23,770 nucleotides of DNA, taken from NCBI GenBank assembly GCA_009602725.1, contig WELB01000007.1, positions 525,310 to 549,079 of the forward strand. The letters run 5' to 3'. Below the pieces are notes generated by a model. It searched no databases. It was not told the DNA's origin and saw nothing but the letters and a program-made list of their open reading frames with translations. Positions 9,775 through 20,700 of this stretch are shown in pieces. The DNA comes from Spirogloea muscicola. Its lineage: Eukaryota > Streptophyta > Zygnematophyceae > Spirogloeales > Spirogloeaceae. Both the position numbers and the translations under genes were made by a program. How positions within the stretch are numbered: position 1 is the stretch's first letter; each line of letters starts with the position of its first letter.

Positions 9775-12498
9775 ATGGAGGCGGCGGCGGCCGCCGAGAG
9801 CTTCCTGGCCGGGCTGGAGAGCGAGGGCTTCCAGCAGCAGCAGCACCAGGGCATGGGCTGGCCGGGCCAAGCGCCCGCGTTCTACCAGCAGCAGCCGCCG
9901 TCGCAGCAGGCGCTGCAGCAGCACCCGCCGCTTCAGCAGCAGCAGCAGCAAGGAGCGGATGCGTTCCGCCAGCAGCCGGAGTGGCCAGACCAGAACGGGG
10001 CCCACAGCGCTCAGGGGCCCGGGGCCACGCCGGCGGGCACCCCGGCCGTCGGCGCCGCCGGTGACGGCGGCGGCGCCGACGGGGGCGACGGGGGGTCGGC
10101 GAGGCGGCGCCGGAGCCGGTGGGAGCCGCAGGAGGAGGGCAACGAGGGCGGCGATGGCACCGGACGCAAGCGCAAAACCCGGTGGGCCGAGGAGCCGGCC
10201 AACCCGAGCCAGCTGTCCGCCGAGATCCTGTCCAAGATCCAGCTGCCAGACTTCGTCAAGGAGCTCACTGGTGGCGTCGACCTCGACCCGGAGGTCCAGG
10301 CGCTCAACATCCGCCTACTGGAGATCAACCGCAAGCTCCAGACCGGCCAAGTGCTGGACGACCGCCCCGAGGGCGCGCGCTCGCCATCGCCAGAGCCTGT
10401 ATATGACAACATGGGCATCCGCATCAACACGCGCGAGTACCGCGCTCGCGAGCGCCTCACGCGCGAGCGCCAGGAGACGATCGCCGAGCTCATCAAGAAG
10501 AGCCCCTCCTTCAAGCCACCCGCCGACTACAAGCCGCCCAAGTTCTACAAGAAGCTCTTCATCCCTGTCAATCAATACCCTGGCTACAATTTCATTGGAC
10601 TTATCATCGGGCCTCGCGGTAACACTCAGAAGCGTATGGAGCGAGAGACGGGGGCCAAGATTGTTATCAGGGGAAAGGGCTCTGTCAAGGAGGGGCGCTC
10701 TCAGGTATGGCGGCCAGGCTTGATTCACAGACCCCACTCACTGGGACAACAGTCTGGTCAAAGTATCCTTCTTGGCTGTCACGCACTCAACTTCTACATG
10801 TTAACCAACTAAATCGTGAACTCTGCCGGTGATAGTGGCAAGGCTGCAGAGAGGTCACTGGTGATTCATCAGATGGCACCTGTGTATAGTATTCTCTCAG
10901 GTTCTGGTTCTTTGATACGGGGTCTACCTTCATGTCTTTCTTCCACACAGGCTTACCAGCAAGGCCGTAGGGACCTGAAGCCTGATCCGTCCGAGAACGA
11001 GGACCTGCACGTGCTCGTGGAGGCGGATTCGCAGGATGCTATGGAGGAGGCTGCCGACATGGTGGCGAAGCTCCTGATCCCGGTCGAGGAGGGGCGCAAC
11101 GAGCACAAACGTATGCAGCTGCGAGAGCTTGCGGCGCTCAATGGCACAATCAGAGATGACGAGTTCTGTCGGCTCTGCGGCGAGCCGGGCCACCGGCAGT
11201 ACAATTGCCCCGCCCGCCATTCCACCTTCAAGTCGGACGTGCTGTGTCGCATCTGCGGAGATGGCGGGCACCCAACAATCGACTGCCCAGTGAAGGGCGG
11301 GGCCGGCGGGCGCGGCGGTGGCCACAAGATGGACGACGAGTACCAGTCCTTTCTGGCAGAGCTGGGCGGGAAGCCTGCCGAGCCCGGCGGTGGCGGGTTC
11401 AGCGGCGAAGTTGGTCGGGCACAGCCGCGGGGCCCTGCGCTGGCTCTGGACGGCCCTGCGGGCGATGGTGGCGCCGGCGGCGGCGGCGGCGATGGTGGCG
11501 GCATTGGCGGTAGCGGGCCATGGGGCAGCCCGTCACCCGGGAGCATGGGTGGCAGTGGGCCGCCCCCATATCAACAGGGTGGCTTTGACGGCCGTGGCGG
11601 CCCACCAATGTCACGCGAACGGCCCGGCCTGGGAGCCCCTCGGCCAGACCGCTACTCGAAGGACGATGACACCAACCTATACATTGGCTTTCTCCCGCCA
11701 TCTGTTGATGATGCCGTCCTCCACCAGCTCTTCTCGCCATTCGGTCGTGTGGAGGACGCTAAGGTCATTCTTGACCGCATCACGGGCATGAGCAAGGGCT
11801 ACGGTTTCGTGAAGTACGACGATGCAGCGGCGGCGGCCGCGGCTGTGCAGCAGATGAATGGCTATCGGATGGATGGCAAGAGCTTCTCTGTGCGGGTGGC
11901 CACCAAAGGGGGCCGTGATGGGCCAGGCGGATTCGTAGGCGGCGGAGGCGGCGGCGGGGGCGGATTTGGCAGGGACGGGCCACTGGGTGGCGGGTTTGCA
12001 CGCGAGTCGGGCTTCCATGACGGCCCACTGCAGCAGCGGCCACCTTTTGGCGGACCCCCGCCCGGCGGGATGCCCGGCCACCGGCCGCCGTGGGGCTCCG
12101 GGCCGCCTCCTTCCGGCCCTCCGCCCATGTACAGCGGCGGTCCCTATGCACCTCCGCCACCTAATCTTTATGGGCCTCCACCCTCATATGGCGCGTCATT
12201 TAGTGGCGGTTATGGTCCACCGCCGCCAGGCATGCCAGGCGGCCCTCCACCTCCATATGGTGCGCCGCCGCCGCCACAGTACCCTGGATATGCCGCCTAC
12301 CCACCTCCGCCGCCTCCTCAGAACGGCGGCGCACCTCCGCTTCCTCCTGGGGCGCCGCCACCACCAGCTTCTCAGCCCCCACCTCCGCCGCCGCCGCCGT
12401 CATCTGTGCCTCCTCCTTGGGGCACTCCGCCGCCACCGCCACCACCACCGGCTGTTGAATCGGAGTACGAGCGCTTCATGTCCGAGATGGGGCGCTGA
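9775..12498 (+). CDS. SF1: Splicing factor 1 / branchpoint-binding protein, plant-type with RRM
   Basis: Nuclear pre-mRNA splicing factor that binds the intron branchpoint in the early (E/commitment) complex together with U2AF. Two exons, 9775-10704 and 10951-12498, give 825 residues across a phase-0 GT-AG intron. Order of parts: Gln-rich N-terminus; basic RRRRSRWEP and [10 protein letters not shown]; a helix-hairpin-like stretch ([34 protein letters not shown]); [21 protein letters not shown] domain from about 260 with the GPRG loop at 279-282 and [19 protein letters not shown]2-like [22 protein letters not shown] zinc knuckles at C383-C386-H391-C396 and C409-C412-H417-C422; RRM from about 551 to 627 (RNP2 LYIGFL, RNP1 KGYGFVKY); then Gly- and Pro-rich tail. 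The RRM is the plant hallmark and is absent from animal SF1. A motif near the knuckles ([14 protein letters not shown]) is echoed at the C-terminus ([12 protein letters not shown]). The start is the first ATG, in an ATGG context. Confidence 0.96.
9830..9953 (+). repeat. CAG-rich polyglutamine-encoding tracts in SF1 exon 1
   Basis: Interrupted CAG runs at 9830-9848 and 9882-9953 encode Gln-rich stretches, the longest being six Gln, near the SF1 N-terminus. They are probably disordered and length-variable between strains. Confidence 0.85.
10705..10950 (+). other. Single SF1 intron, splitting the KH/QUA2 coding region
   Basis: GT donor at 10705 (CAG|GTATGG) and CAG acceptor ending at 10950. It is 246 nt, phase 0, and joins KEGRSQ to [20 protein letters not shown]. 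Read through, it adds 35 codons and stops at 10812, so retention would end the protein before the QUA2 region, zinc knuckles and RRM. Confidence 0.88.
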
Positions 12499-13822
12499 GG
12501 CTGTGGCTATGTGAGGGACTGGTGAGCCCACAAAACCAGCTAATTCTGCTGTTTTTCATTAGCCTGTGTGTACAGCGCAAGAGTTTATGGTGATGTCGAT
12601 CAGAGTGGTGGCTTGGACTTGCGTGATTTTTCGCCAGGCTTGTAGTTGTTGCATTGCTCAGGGTTATCTTGTCAGGATCTTGCGTTGACCCAATTGAAGC
12701 TTCACGTCGACATTCTCAGCTTGTTTCTGTGCTCCTGTCATTGCTATCTTCAATATATAGATCACTAGCCAAAGTTTGAGAGTACTGATTGCGAAGCTTG
12801 AAAGCTTGAAGATGGGCTAATGGGTCGTCCTTCCTCGATTGGCACTTTGCTCATAGCCATCACAGTCATATGTGTTGCTACTTACAGCATGCATAGATGC
12901 GAGGGGTGGTGTTGCGCCAGCTGATGCACTTGAAATGGGACAGTCATCATGTTGCTTCACGTATTGTTGCAGGGTCTGACGCTTACCCCTGGCGTTTGCT
13001 CTTGTGGCAATGGTGCTCTTTGGATATTTGTGGGGCTGTGGAACAGCTGTACTCACATGACTTGAAGCAACTGAAGGGCAGACAAAGTGCAGGTGGCGCA
13101 TAGAGTGGCCCGCTCTGCAGATCTGCTGTATGACTAATTCCCTTAGGTCCATGTCTAGATGCTTGCTCATCCTGTCACATGTGCCTTGACCAGGAAAGCA
13201 TTTTTGGGAGTTTGTGCATCAGAAGGTCTGTCTTCTTGTTTTACTAACTGTTGGGCAGTATCAGAGCTTCTACCTGGCACGGCCTTCCTTGTTTCTGACC
13301 ATTCCTAGTATGTCGCAAGTTTTCCCTCTGTGAATATACATTCTCAACGGTGGCATTTGCAGTGTCTCTGAGAGTTTTGCATGGATGCCTCTGACAATAT
13401 GCAAGTAGAGACTAAAGGTTGCTGGCTTTCTGACCCCTCCCTCTGGCATGCATGACTTGGTGAGTGAGCAGGAGAGCATGCCTGAGTGGCATCTGCGCTT
13501 TGCTGAGCTAGCACTCACTTAGTAAGGAGATGTGGGAGAAATATAAGTGAATGTTGTCATTATAGTTGTAGTTCCTGGATTACTGCTCCACCATAGCGTG
13601 TCACCTACTGGCTGGGCGGTGGCCTGAGGGTTCAGAGTAGTCATGAAAGGAGAGAACATGCTTGCTTTGCCCTGTACATCTCTTCCGGGTGTCCTCATCT
13701 GGTAAGCAAGGAAAAGGATCCTGTGGAGAACAGGGGGTTAAAGCGCACATTATGGCATGATGCGGCGGCATGTTGCTCTCATTGAAATGGCTATCAACAG
13801 GCGAGTGATGACAATTAATAGT

Positions 13823-13827
13823 TGTAA
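13823..13827 (+). terminator. Candidate poly(A) signal TGTAA for SF1
   Basis: This is the first TGTAA on the plus strand downstream of the SF1 stop that I could find, about 1.3 kb away. The distance is long, so a variant signal nearer the stop may be the true one. Confidence 0.25.
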
Positions 13828-13951
13828 GAGTCTCAGCATGTCTTAGCAGGAGTCTTCGCATGAGGGGATCGTATTGCCAGTTTGAAGCTTTTGCAGCACT
13901 TTATAGCTGCCTCGGTACCTAACTACACCCGTGTCAATGCCAAGTCAAGTA

Positions 13952-13963
13952 TAGGGTTTAGGG
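13952..13963 (+). repeat. Telomere-like motif TAGGGTTTAGGG
   Basis: It contains one exact TTTAGGG unit, the plant/Chlorella-type telomere repeat; the reverse strand reads CCCTAAACCCTA, overlapping the plant telo-box core (AAACCCTA). It is about 780 bp upstream of the COG3 start. It could be a degenerate interstitial telomere or a promoter telo-box. Confidence 0.5.
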
Positions 13964-14617
13964 CTTAAGGATTAGTTCAAGGTGGTCCAGGGTCTGGGTT
14001 TGTCTGGGTCAGTCTTGGTCTAGAGTATTAGCGCCGCAGGGACACAAACATCATCTTCACACTTACCCAGGTAGCACATGGCATGATTACTACATTTATT
14101 GACAACATATCAGCTCGGCTCTCACAACAGTCTGGAGTACATGAGAGATCCTCGTACTTGCCCCAAGGTCGGCTGAACGTGGCAAAGATTCCTTCACCAC
14201 CTTGCCCAGCAACAGTCAGTGAATATCAACACATGCTGTCTTCTTGTTGTGATTATGCAGCTCATGTAGAAAATGTTCTCTGCGATGCTCTCAGTTTTCG
14301 ATGCAATGTGGAAGTTTTCCTGAACGTCAATGATGCAGCCGGTGCACCACTGCAACCACCATCGGAGCAGGGATTGAGTATCATAAGGCTACAAGAGGCC
14401 ATATTGATCTGCAGACTTTGCGGCATGGATAAGCTGAGCAATTGATCCTGCCAGGTGCCATGCTTTCAGGGCCCTAAACCAAGGAGTGCAGCATAGTAGG
14501 CAGTGCAGTACAACCTTCACGAACTTGGAATGCCTGTCTACTGTGTTTCTCTTACTTTAGCCACCGTAGCACATGGCTCCATACCGCGTAGCCCCGCTTG
14601 GACTTCAGTTTAAAACT

Positions 14618-14653
14618 CAGGGCTTAGGGCTTAGGCTTCCATTAGGCTTTAGT
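14618..14653 (+). repeat. Degenerate telomere-like repeat upstream of COG3
   Basis: Reads as imperfect units GGGCTTA, GGGCTTA, GGCTTCCATTA, GGCTTTAG, which resemble diverged TTTAGGG copies. It ends about 90 bp before the COG3 ATG, so it may lie in the core promoter or 5' UTR. Confidence 0.45.
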
Positions 14654-14745
14654 TAAGTGTATCGACTTCAATTGGCCACCCTTACGGTTCATGCGCACCG
14701 CGCGGATGGTCAGACAGAGGTCCTTAGAGAGCCGTCGTGGCCACC

Positions 14746-17700
14746 ATGGCGGCGCCGGCGGCGGCGGCGTCGCACAGCGCGGCCGTCGGCCGTGGCTACA
14801 ACCTGGCCAACATGTGGGAGCAGGTCGGCGCCGTCTGCGCGCTCCGCCAGAGCCGGCAGCTCGACCGGCGGGCAGCCCCGCGGCGCGGGCCAGGGCTCGT
14901 CGGCTCGTCGGGCGCCGGCTCTGACGGCCGCTCGCTCGGCGCTCGGCCTCCTCCTCTGGCGCCGCAGAACGCGCCGCTGATGGAGAGCCAGGCCTCCGCC
15001 GTCGCCGCGCTCGCGCTCGTGTGCGCCGAGCGGCCCCTGCCCAGCCACGTGGTAGGCAGGCCGCCGCTCCTGGCCAGACGTCTGCTGCTGCCTCTCGGCG
15101 CTCGTCTCCGACATGCTGTCGCCACTGGCAGCGGCGTCTACCACTTGGCAGTCCAGCGACCAGCGACGGCAGAGATGGCACCATTGCAGCAAGGCCAATG
15201 TAGACGCTGTGAAGCCATTGCTTACTGGCAGCACCATGTAGAGTCTCTGAGACAGCGCTGCTGCTCAATGTGGCGCAGGCTGGGCAGGACCACAGCCGGC
15301 CAGACCCGTCGGCGGCTGCCCAGGATGCCGGCCAGCAGGCAGCGTCAACGGCCCAGGGCTTGCTCCTGCTCAACAGCCACCAGGCAAGAGTGCCAGCTTC
15401 GCAGATGCACTTCTCTCCTTCCTCCTGAGGCTACTAACTGCTTCATGAGGAAGACATTCAAAGTTCTGCAATTGGTGCAGTGAAGTCTGGAGTCGTTCTA
15501 GCAGCAGTGGATGGAACATATTGAAGGCCAAGTCCAAGGCTAAGGACGTTGGGCATACTGTCAGAGCTTAGGAACTGGAGTAGCGCTCTTCTTTACTGAT
15601 GATCTGTTGGGAAAGCATTGTGCAATGCTCGGTTGACAGGTAATGACGGCCCTGTTTGTTGCACCTGCTCGTGGCAGTTCTACAAGTGGTACTCTGACCT
15701 GGAGTCTGCAATGAAGACTGAGGTAAGACATGCTGCTTTTGGTGGTATGCCTTGTTGACCTGACTAAACCTCAAGAAAGAAGACCCCCCCATCACTGCCT
15801 CCCTCTTGCATCAGGGTCACAATTTGGATGCTCGTTGGAAGCCTCATACATTGAGACCTTTCTCAGAGCAATTGGCACGAAGCTGCTGTTCCCTTCTTTG
15901 CTCTCCCTATTCCTGCAACCTCTGATACTAATGATCTTCATGGCCACAGACTGAGGAAAAATACCGTCAATATGTAGACTCATTGACCACTCACCTGGAG
16001 ACTTGCGACACAATACTTTCCCAGGTACGCCGAGGGCTTCTGTGGCAGGAACACGTTGTCTGCAAGGTGCCCTCTTGTATGCTGCATACCTGTGTACAGT
16101 ACGGTACTGGAAGACAGAGACAGTGTCCTTATTGCATGGGGTAGTGGTACTCTGTGGGATGGCCTATTGCTCATCCTCTACTAGCACCTGCATTATATCC
16201 TTCTGTGGTTTTAGTGAATGTATCACTTTTCGTTATTGATCATAATCTTGTTGTTGCGGATTCAACGTTGACCAGGTTGACAACACGCTTGAACTCTTCA
16301 ATGAGTTGCAGCAGCAGCACAAGGCAGTTGCAGTAAAGACCAAGACTCTGCACGACGCTTGTGAGCGCCTGGTGAGTTTGCAATTATACCAAATGACAAG
16401 CACACAGCTTCTTAATCATGTCAGGCATTGATCAGTCTCGAATAGTGAGCCAACGTGCATGAACGAGTGTGCTTGATTGATCAAGCATGCATCTGTCCAT
16501 TAAAAGTTCTTCATGTTCATGAGCACTCCAGCATACTGGATTATTGTGATCACATCTCAGTACAGCCCTGCTTGCCTCGCTGAGATGCTTGCAAGCTCTA
16601 GTTTCATGTTCATCTTGTAAGCACCAAGAAAGAACAAGTTTGTCATCAAGCTGCAGGTGCTAGAGAAGGAACGGCTCTTGGAGTTTGCAGATGCTTTGCG
16701 CAGCAAGCTGAATTACTTTGATGAGCTGGAGAAGGTACTGCCTGCTCTGCCTCTGGTTATCGTTGCCAATGCAGCTTGTAAGGGTCCAGCTGGTACAGCT
16801 TAAGCATAGCTGAAGAGCCCAGAAAGAGCTGGAGTCTGTGTGATGAGCTGGTCAATATGTGCATTCCATCTCATGAGCTCTTCTGTTGCCATATCAGATA
16901 GCGGCTCAATTTCACTCCGCAAGCATGACAGTCGGCAGTGGACATTTTCTCCCATTGCTTAAAAGGCTTGATGAGTGCATCTCGTAAGCCAACCTTACAT
17001 CGACCTGATGAGACATCCTTTCATCTGTTGACGGGCCGCTCAATGCCCCGTTTTGACAACTTTGTTGGCTTTTTGTTAACATATTGAGTGAGCCGGTCCA
17101 AATGAATCATCGACTGTGTCTTTGACAGTTATGTCGGCAATAATCCTCAGTACGCAGATTCAAACATATACCTTGTGAAGTTCAGACAGCTGCAGGTAAG
17201 TTGCTTATCATTGACCCAGATAAGGGGGCTGTCTAAGACCCACGGTAATTGAACTGTGATAATTGCAGCACGCCTTGAGAAGGCGGCTGCTCTTGCTTAA
17301 GGCTCAATGATGCATCCGAACTTAGCAGCAGTCTCCTTCACTAAATTGCTAGAAGTGCCCTTGTCACATCTCACTCTTTGACTTGTATCCTTATCTGTCT
17401 CTGCAGTCAAGAGCGTTGGGCATGGTCCGTTCCCACGTCCTCTTGATCTTGCGGAATGCTTCTGCCCAGGTGTGCTGCAATTTGTGTTGGTAACCACATC
17501 CTGCGCACAATGTACGGTACACTACTACATATAGCGTTGTGCTGTGTTTGAGATACTTTTAACAACTACAACAAGCGCATACCACCCGTCATATACGACA
17601 TTATAGCCACTGCTTGTTTTGGGGTTGAGACATAAGCTGTTTTCACTGCACGCTTGGTTTAGGTGCAAGCTGCCATCAAAGAGAGCACTGGAGGTGCTGC

Positions 17701-20700
17701 ACAGGGAAGCAAGCTGAATATATCTGAGGGTGCAGAGACCTCACTTCTCTATGTTCGATTCAAAGCTGCTGCGGCAGAGGTACTTCCGCCACCTTCTGCT
17801 TGCAGTCATCGTCAATTTTCCATGTCAACCTGCTGCCCAGCACTAGTTACATTGTCAGGTATCTCTTACAAGGATGAAAGGTTGTAATCTCTACACTTGA
17901 TGGGAGCTTGATTCACATATCTTTCCCTTCAATCGTAAGCTCCTTGTATAGCTTATCCAAAACTTTGACGTTTTGTAGCTCATTGCCAGGATCACTTTGT
18001 GTGATGGTGCAGCTTAAGCCCTTGCTGGAGGAAATGGAAGGGCGGTCTTCAAGAAAAGAATACGCCCAGCTTCTTTCTGACTGCCACACAGTCTACTGTG
18101 AACAACGGCTTTTTCTGGTATGATTGAAAGCTGCATGCAGTCATCCTGCACTTGTCATGGAAAGTTCCAACAAGATGATCTGTTACCGTTATATTGTACC
18201 CAGGAAGCATGCTGGAGCACCTGATAATCAAATTTGACACGAAGAATGTTTTGCAACTGGCAGTCAAGTGGCAGGAAGCGGTAGTACTTATAAGTAACTT
18301 GCACTCGTGATCCTGGCAGGTACAGAATGTGGTTCAGCACCGGGTTGCAGAGTATGCACGAAAGGAGCCCCTGGCCTCTTTGACGCGTTCTGGCTGTGCT
18401 TACCTGATGCAGGTATTTGTCTATAGACAGAGATGTTCTAGTCATTCTAAGTGTTGTTCTTTGTGTGATGGGCAAGCTGGTCTATCTGTGTCCGCTGCTT
18501 TGGCGCAAGGTTAGAAGTAGCAGAGGCAGAGCATCAAGTCTCAATTAATCAGGTGGACCCGTGGCTTATATTGCAGGTCTGTCAACTGGAGCACCAATTG
18601 TTCGACCACTTTTTCCCATCTTCATCCGCTGATTCTAGCAACCTTGCACCTCTTGTAGATCCCTTGTGAGTGACAGACGAGCCATGCTCAGCAGATTAGA
18701 GTGACACGGTATTGCATCGAGGCCCATCATTAATGCTCACATAGCTGCTCGCACTACAAAATGTAGACATGTCATCTACTAGCCTAACATGGCTGCTCTG
18801 TCTTGCCAGCAATTGACTGTGCTAAATAACCACTAGCAGCAACATCTTTCTCTCACAGCTATCATGCACCTTGTGCTTGTCACAAATAGGTGTACAGCCT
18901 TGTATGACACGCTTCGGCCAAAGTTCATCCACGAAGCTGATCTGGACTTGCTCTGCGAGCTTGTTGACATACTCAAGGTGCCTATGATGGCCGCTAAGGA
19001 CTGAAGTTGGAAAGCCCCGCATGGCATGCATAATCCATCTGCTGGACAAATAATTGGTCTCAGAGACTCCTTGTTACATAGTTTAAGTCCGCGACTACTT
19101 GCTAACATGCTTATGCTATGAGGCAGGGAGAGGTACTAGAGGAACAGCTGAGCAGGCGAGGAGAAACTGTGGCCGGCCTGAGACCAACCATATTGCGCAC
19201 TCTGGCGGATGTTCAGAGCCGTCTCACTTTCCGAGCTCAGACCTATGTCAGAGACGAGGTCAGCTTCAATTCATTTCTCACTTTGCGTGTCTTCTATCTC
19301 TAGTTGCACATCAAGCATGAGGCTGGGGCACACATATATGTGCATGTGTCCTACATCGTGACCCACGAAGTTATAAGAGCATTATGTTCAAATGTGCAAC
19401 TCTGTTTAAGGCTGAGGTTGTTGCTCGGGGATCAGTTGTATTCTGAGAGTAGGTGAGCTCATGCCACTTCTTCTACCTTTTACAGATGAGCCAGCTTGTT
19501 AAATATGCTTTCCTGGTTGCAGATAGCAAATTATCTACCGACACCTGATGACCTTGATTATCCAGCCAAGCTGGAGCAGGCATCTACCAATCCGGACGGC
19601 GAGGTTGGCCAATGATCATAGCACTGTTCCAAAGTTAGCAGCACCTTGCATTGCACCCAAGAGCTTGAGGACCATTTAGGAACAAAGGATATGTGAGAAG
19701 TGAGACAGGAAAATGAAACTGCCACTTCGCACTTCCTGTTTAATGAAGCAGGAGGAAGATGGGAAAGGCCAATTCGACAGCTGGTTCCCGCCACTTGAGA
19801 AGACCCTGGCCTGCCTCTCCAAGCTCTACAGATGCCTGGGCTCCAGCATCTTCACTTCTCTAGCCCAGGTGCTTTTCTGCCTCCCAGATGTGTTGTGCCA
19901 ATAGCTGCTCCTGTAGGTATATGATTTGGGCACAAGCCAATCGGACCAGCCAGCCATTCTAGCAAACGTGAAGGACCTATAGAGATTGAGCTGCAACTCA
20001 CTGCATTATAGAAGTACAAGCCACGGACTTTCATGATCCTCCATAGCTCAATGGCCAGGACTAGTGCAAGCTGCCATTAGCATGATCTGAGTGCTGCAGG
20101 TAGGACAGTAACGATCCCAGTTATATTCTGGTTTTGTCTGCTTCTTGCTCAGGAAGCCATAGGAGTCTGCTCTAACTCCATCCAGGTACTTGAGAGGAGC
20201 ACATTACTTCGTTGTCAAGCTGCAAGTTGTCAAAGTTGATCTGGACATTTAGCACTTGTCTGCAGAGCATCTAAATACAGCAGTGCACTTCAGCTGCTGG
20301 TCCAAGTGGAAGAAAGGGCTGTTTATATCAGAAAGTTGGGAAAATGTGAGCCAAATTTGCTTACAGTACTAAGCAGATGCACCAGAGGAGGGTTCTGCAA
20401 GCTGATTTCACACTGCTTAGCTGACAGAAAGCAAGCAAGGTTATTTCAAGAACTGCTTCGCCATTAGACGGCCAGCTGTTTCTCATCAAGCACCTTCTCA
20501 TTCTCAGAGAGCAGGTGCGCTTTGTATATGGAGGCACAATGATCAAGTAGAATTGCACAATGCTTTGATCAAATTCCTCTGCTTGTTGAATCGAGATGCA
20601 TCTGTCTATCTGTTTAAGTTATTGCAGCCGCGTGCTTTCTAGAAGAAATCTTTGTTCATCTGTATGGGGTGTGCAGATTGCACCATTTGACATTGACTTC

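Larger units (their letters stand above)
12499..14745. other. SF1 3' UTR and gene-free region upstream of COG3
   Basis: About 2.2 kb with no open frame that resembles a known protein and no RNA gene I can recognise. Composition is clearly less GC-rich than the flanking exons. The first plus-strand TGTAA after the SF1 stop that I found is at 13823-13827, which would imply an SF1 3' UTR of about 1.3 kb. Three telomere-like motifs lie at 13952-13963, 14472-14480 and 14618-14653. The last ~100 bp should include the COG3 5' UTR. Confidence 0.55.

Noticed and set aside
9535-10005. Minus-strand open frame rich in Leu and Arg across the SF1 leader and exon 1
   Set aside because: It is the reverse of the (CCG)n and CAG repeats, with no conserved features.
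9314-10723. 469-codon plus-strand open frame overlapping the whole of SF1 exon 1
   Set aside because: It is Arg/Ser-rich, low in complexity and has no recognisable domain. It is the off-frame shadow of a GC-rich exon whose true frame encodes a clear SF1 KH protein.
10816-10950. Extension of the second SF1 exon upstream to 10816
   Set aside because: This is intron sequence open by chance. The acceptor at 10950 restores the conserved KH/QUA2 sequence.
14083-14445. 120-codon plus-strand frame upstream of COG3
   Set aside because: It shows no recognisable domain, no codon bias like the neighbouring genes and no splice context. It is probably chance.
14642-15373. Long minus-strand open frames opposite COG3 exon 1
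   Set aside because: They arise from high GC opposite a real exon. The composition is Arg/Ala-rich and no family is recognised.
16984-17128. C/D-box snoRNA in COG3 intron 7 (a TGATGA is present)
   Set aside because: No CTGA box D at suitable spacing and no terminal stem were found.
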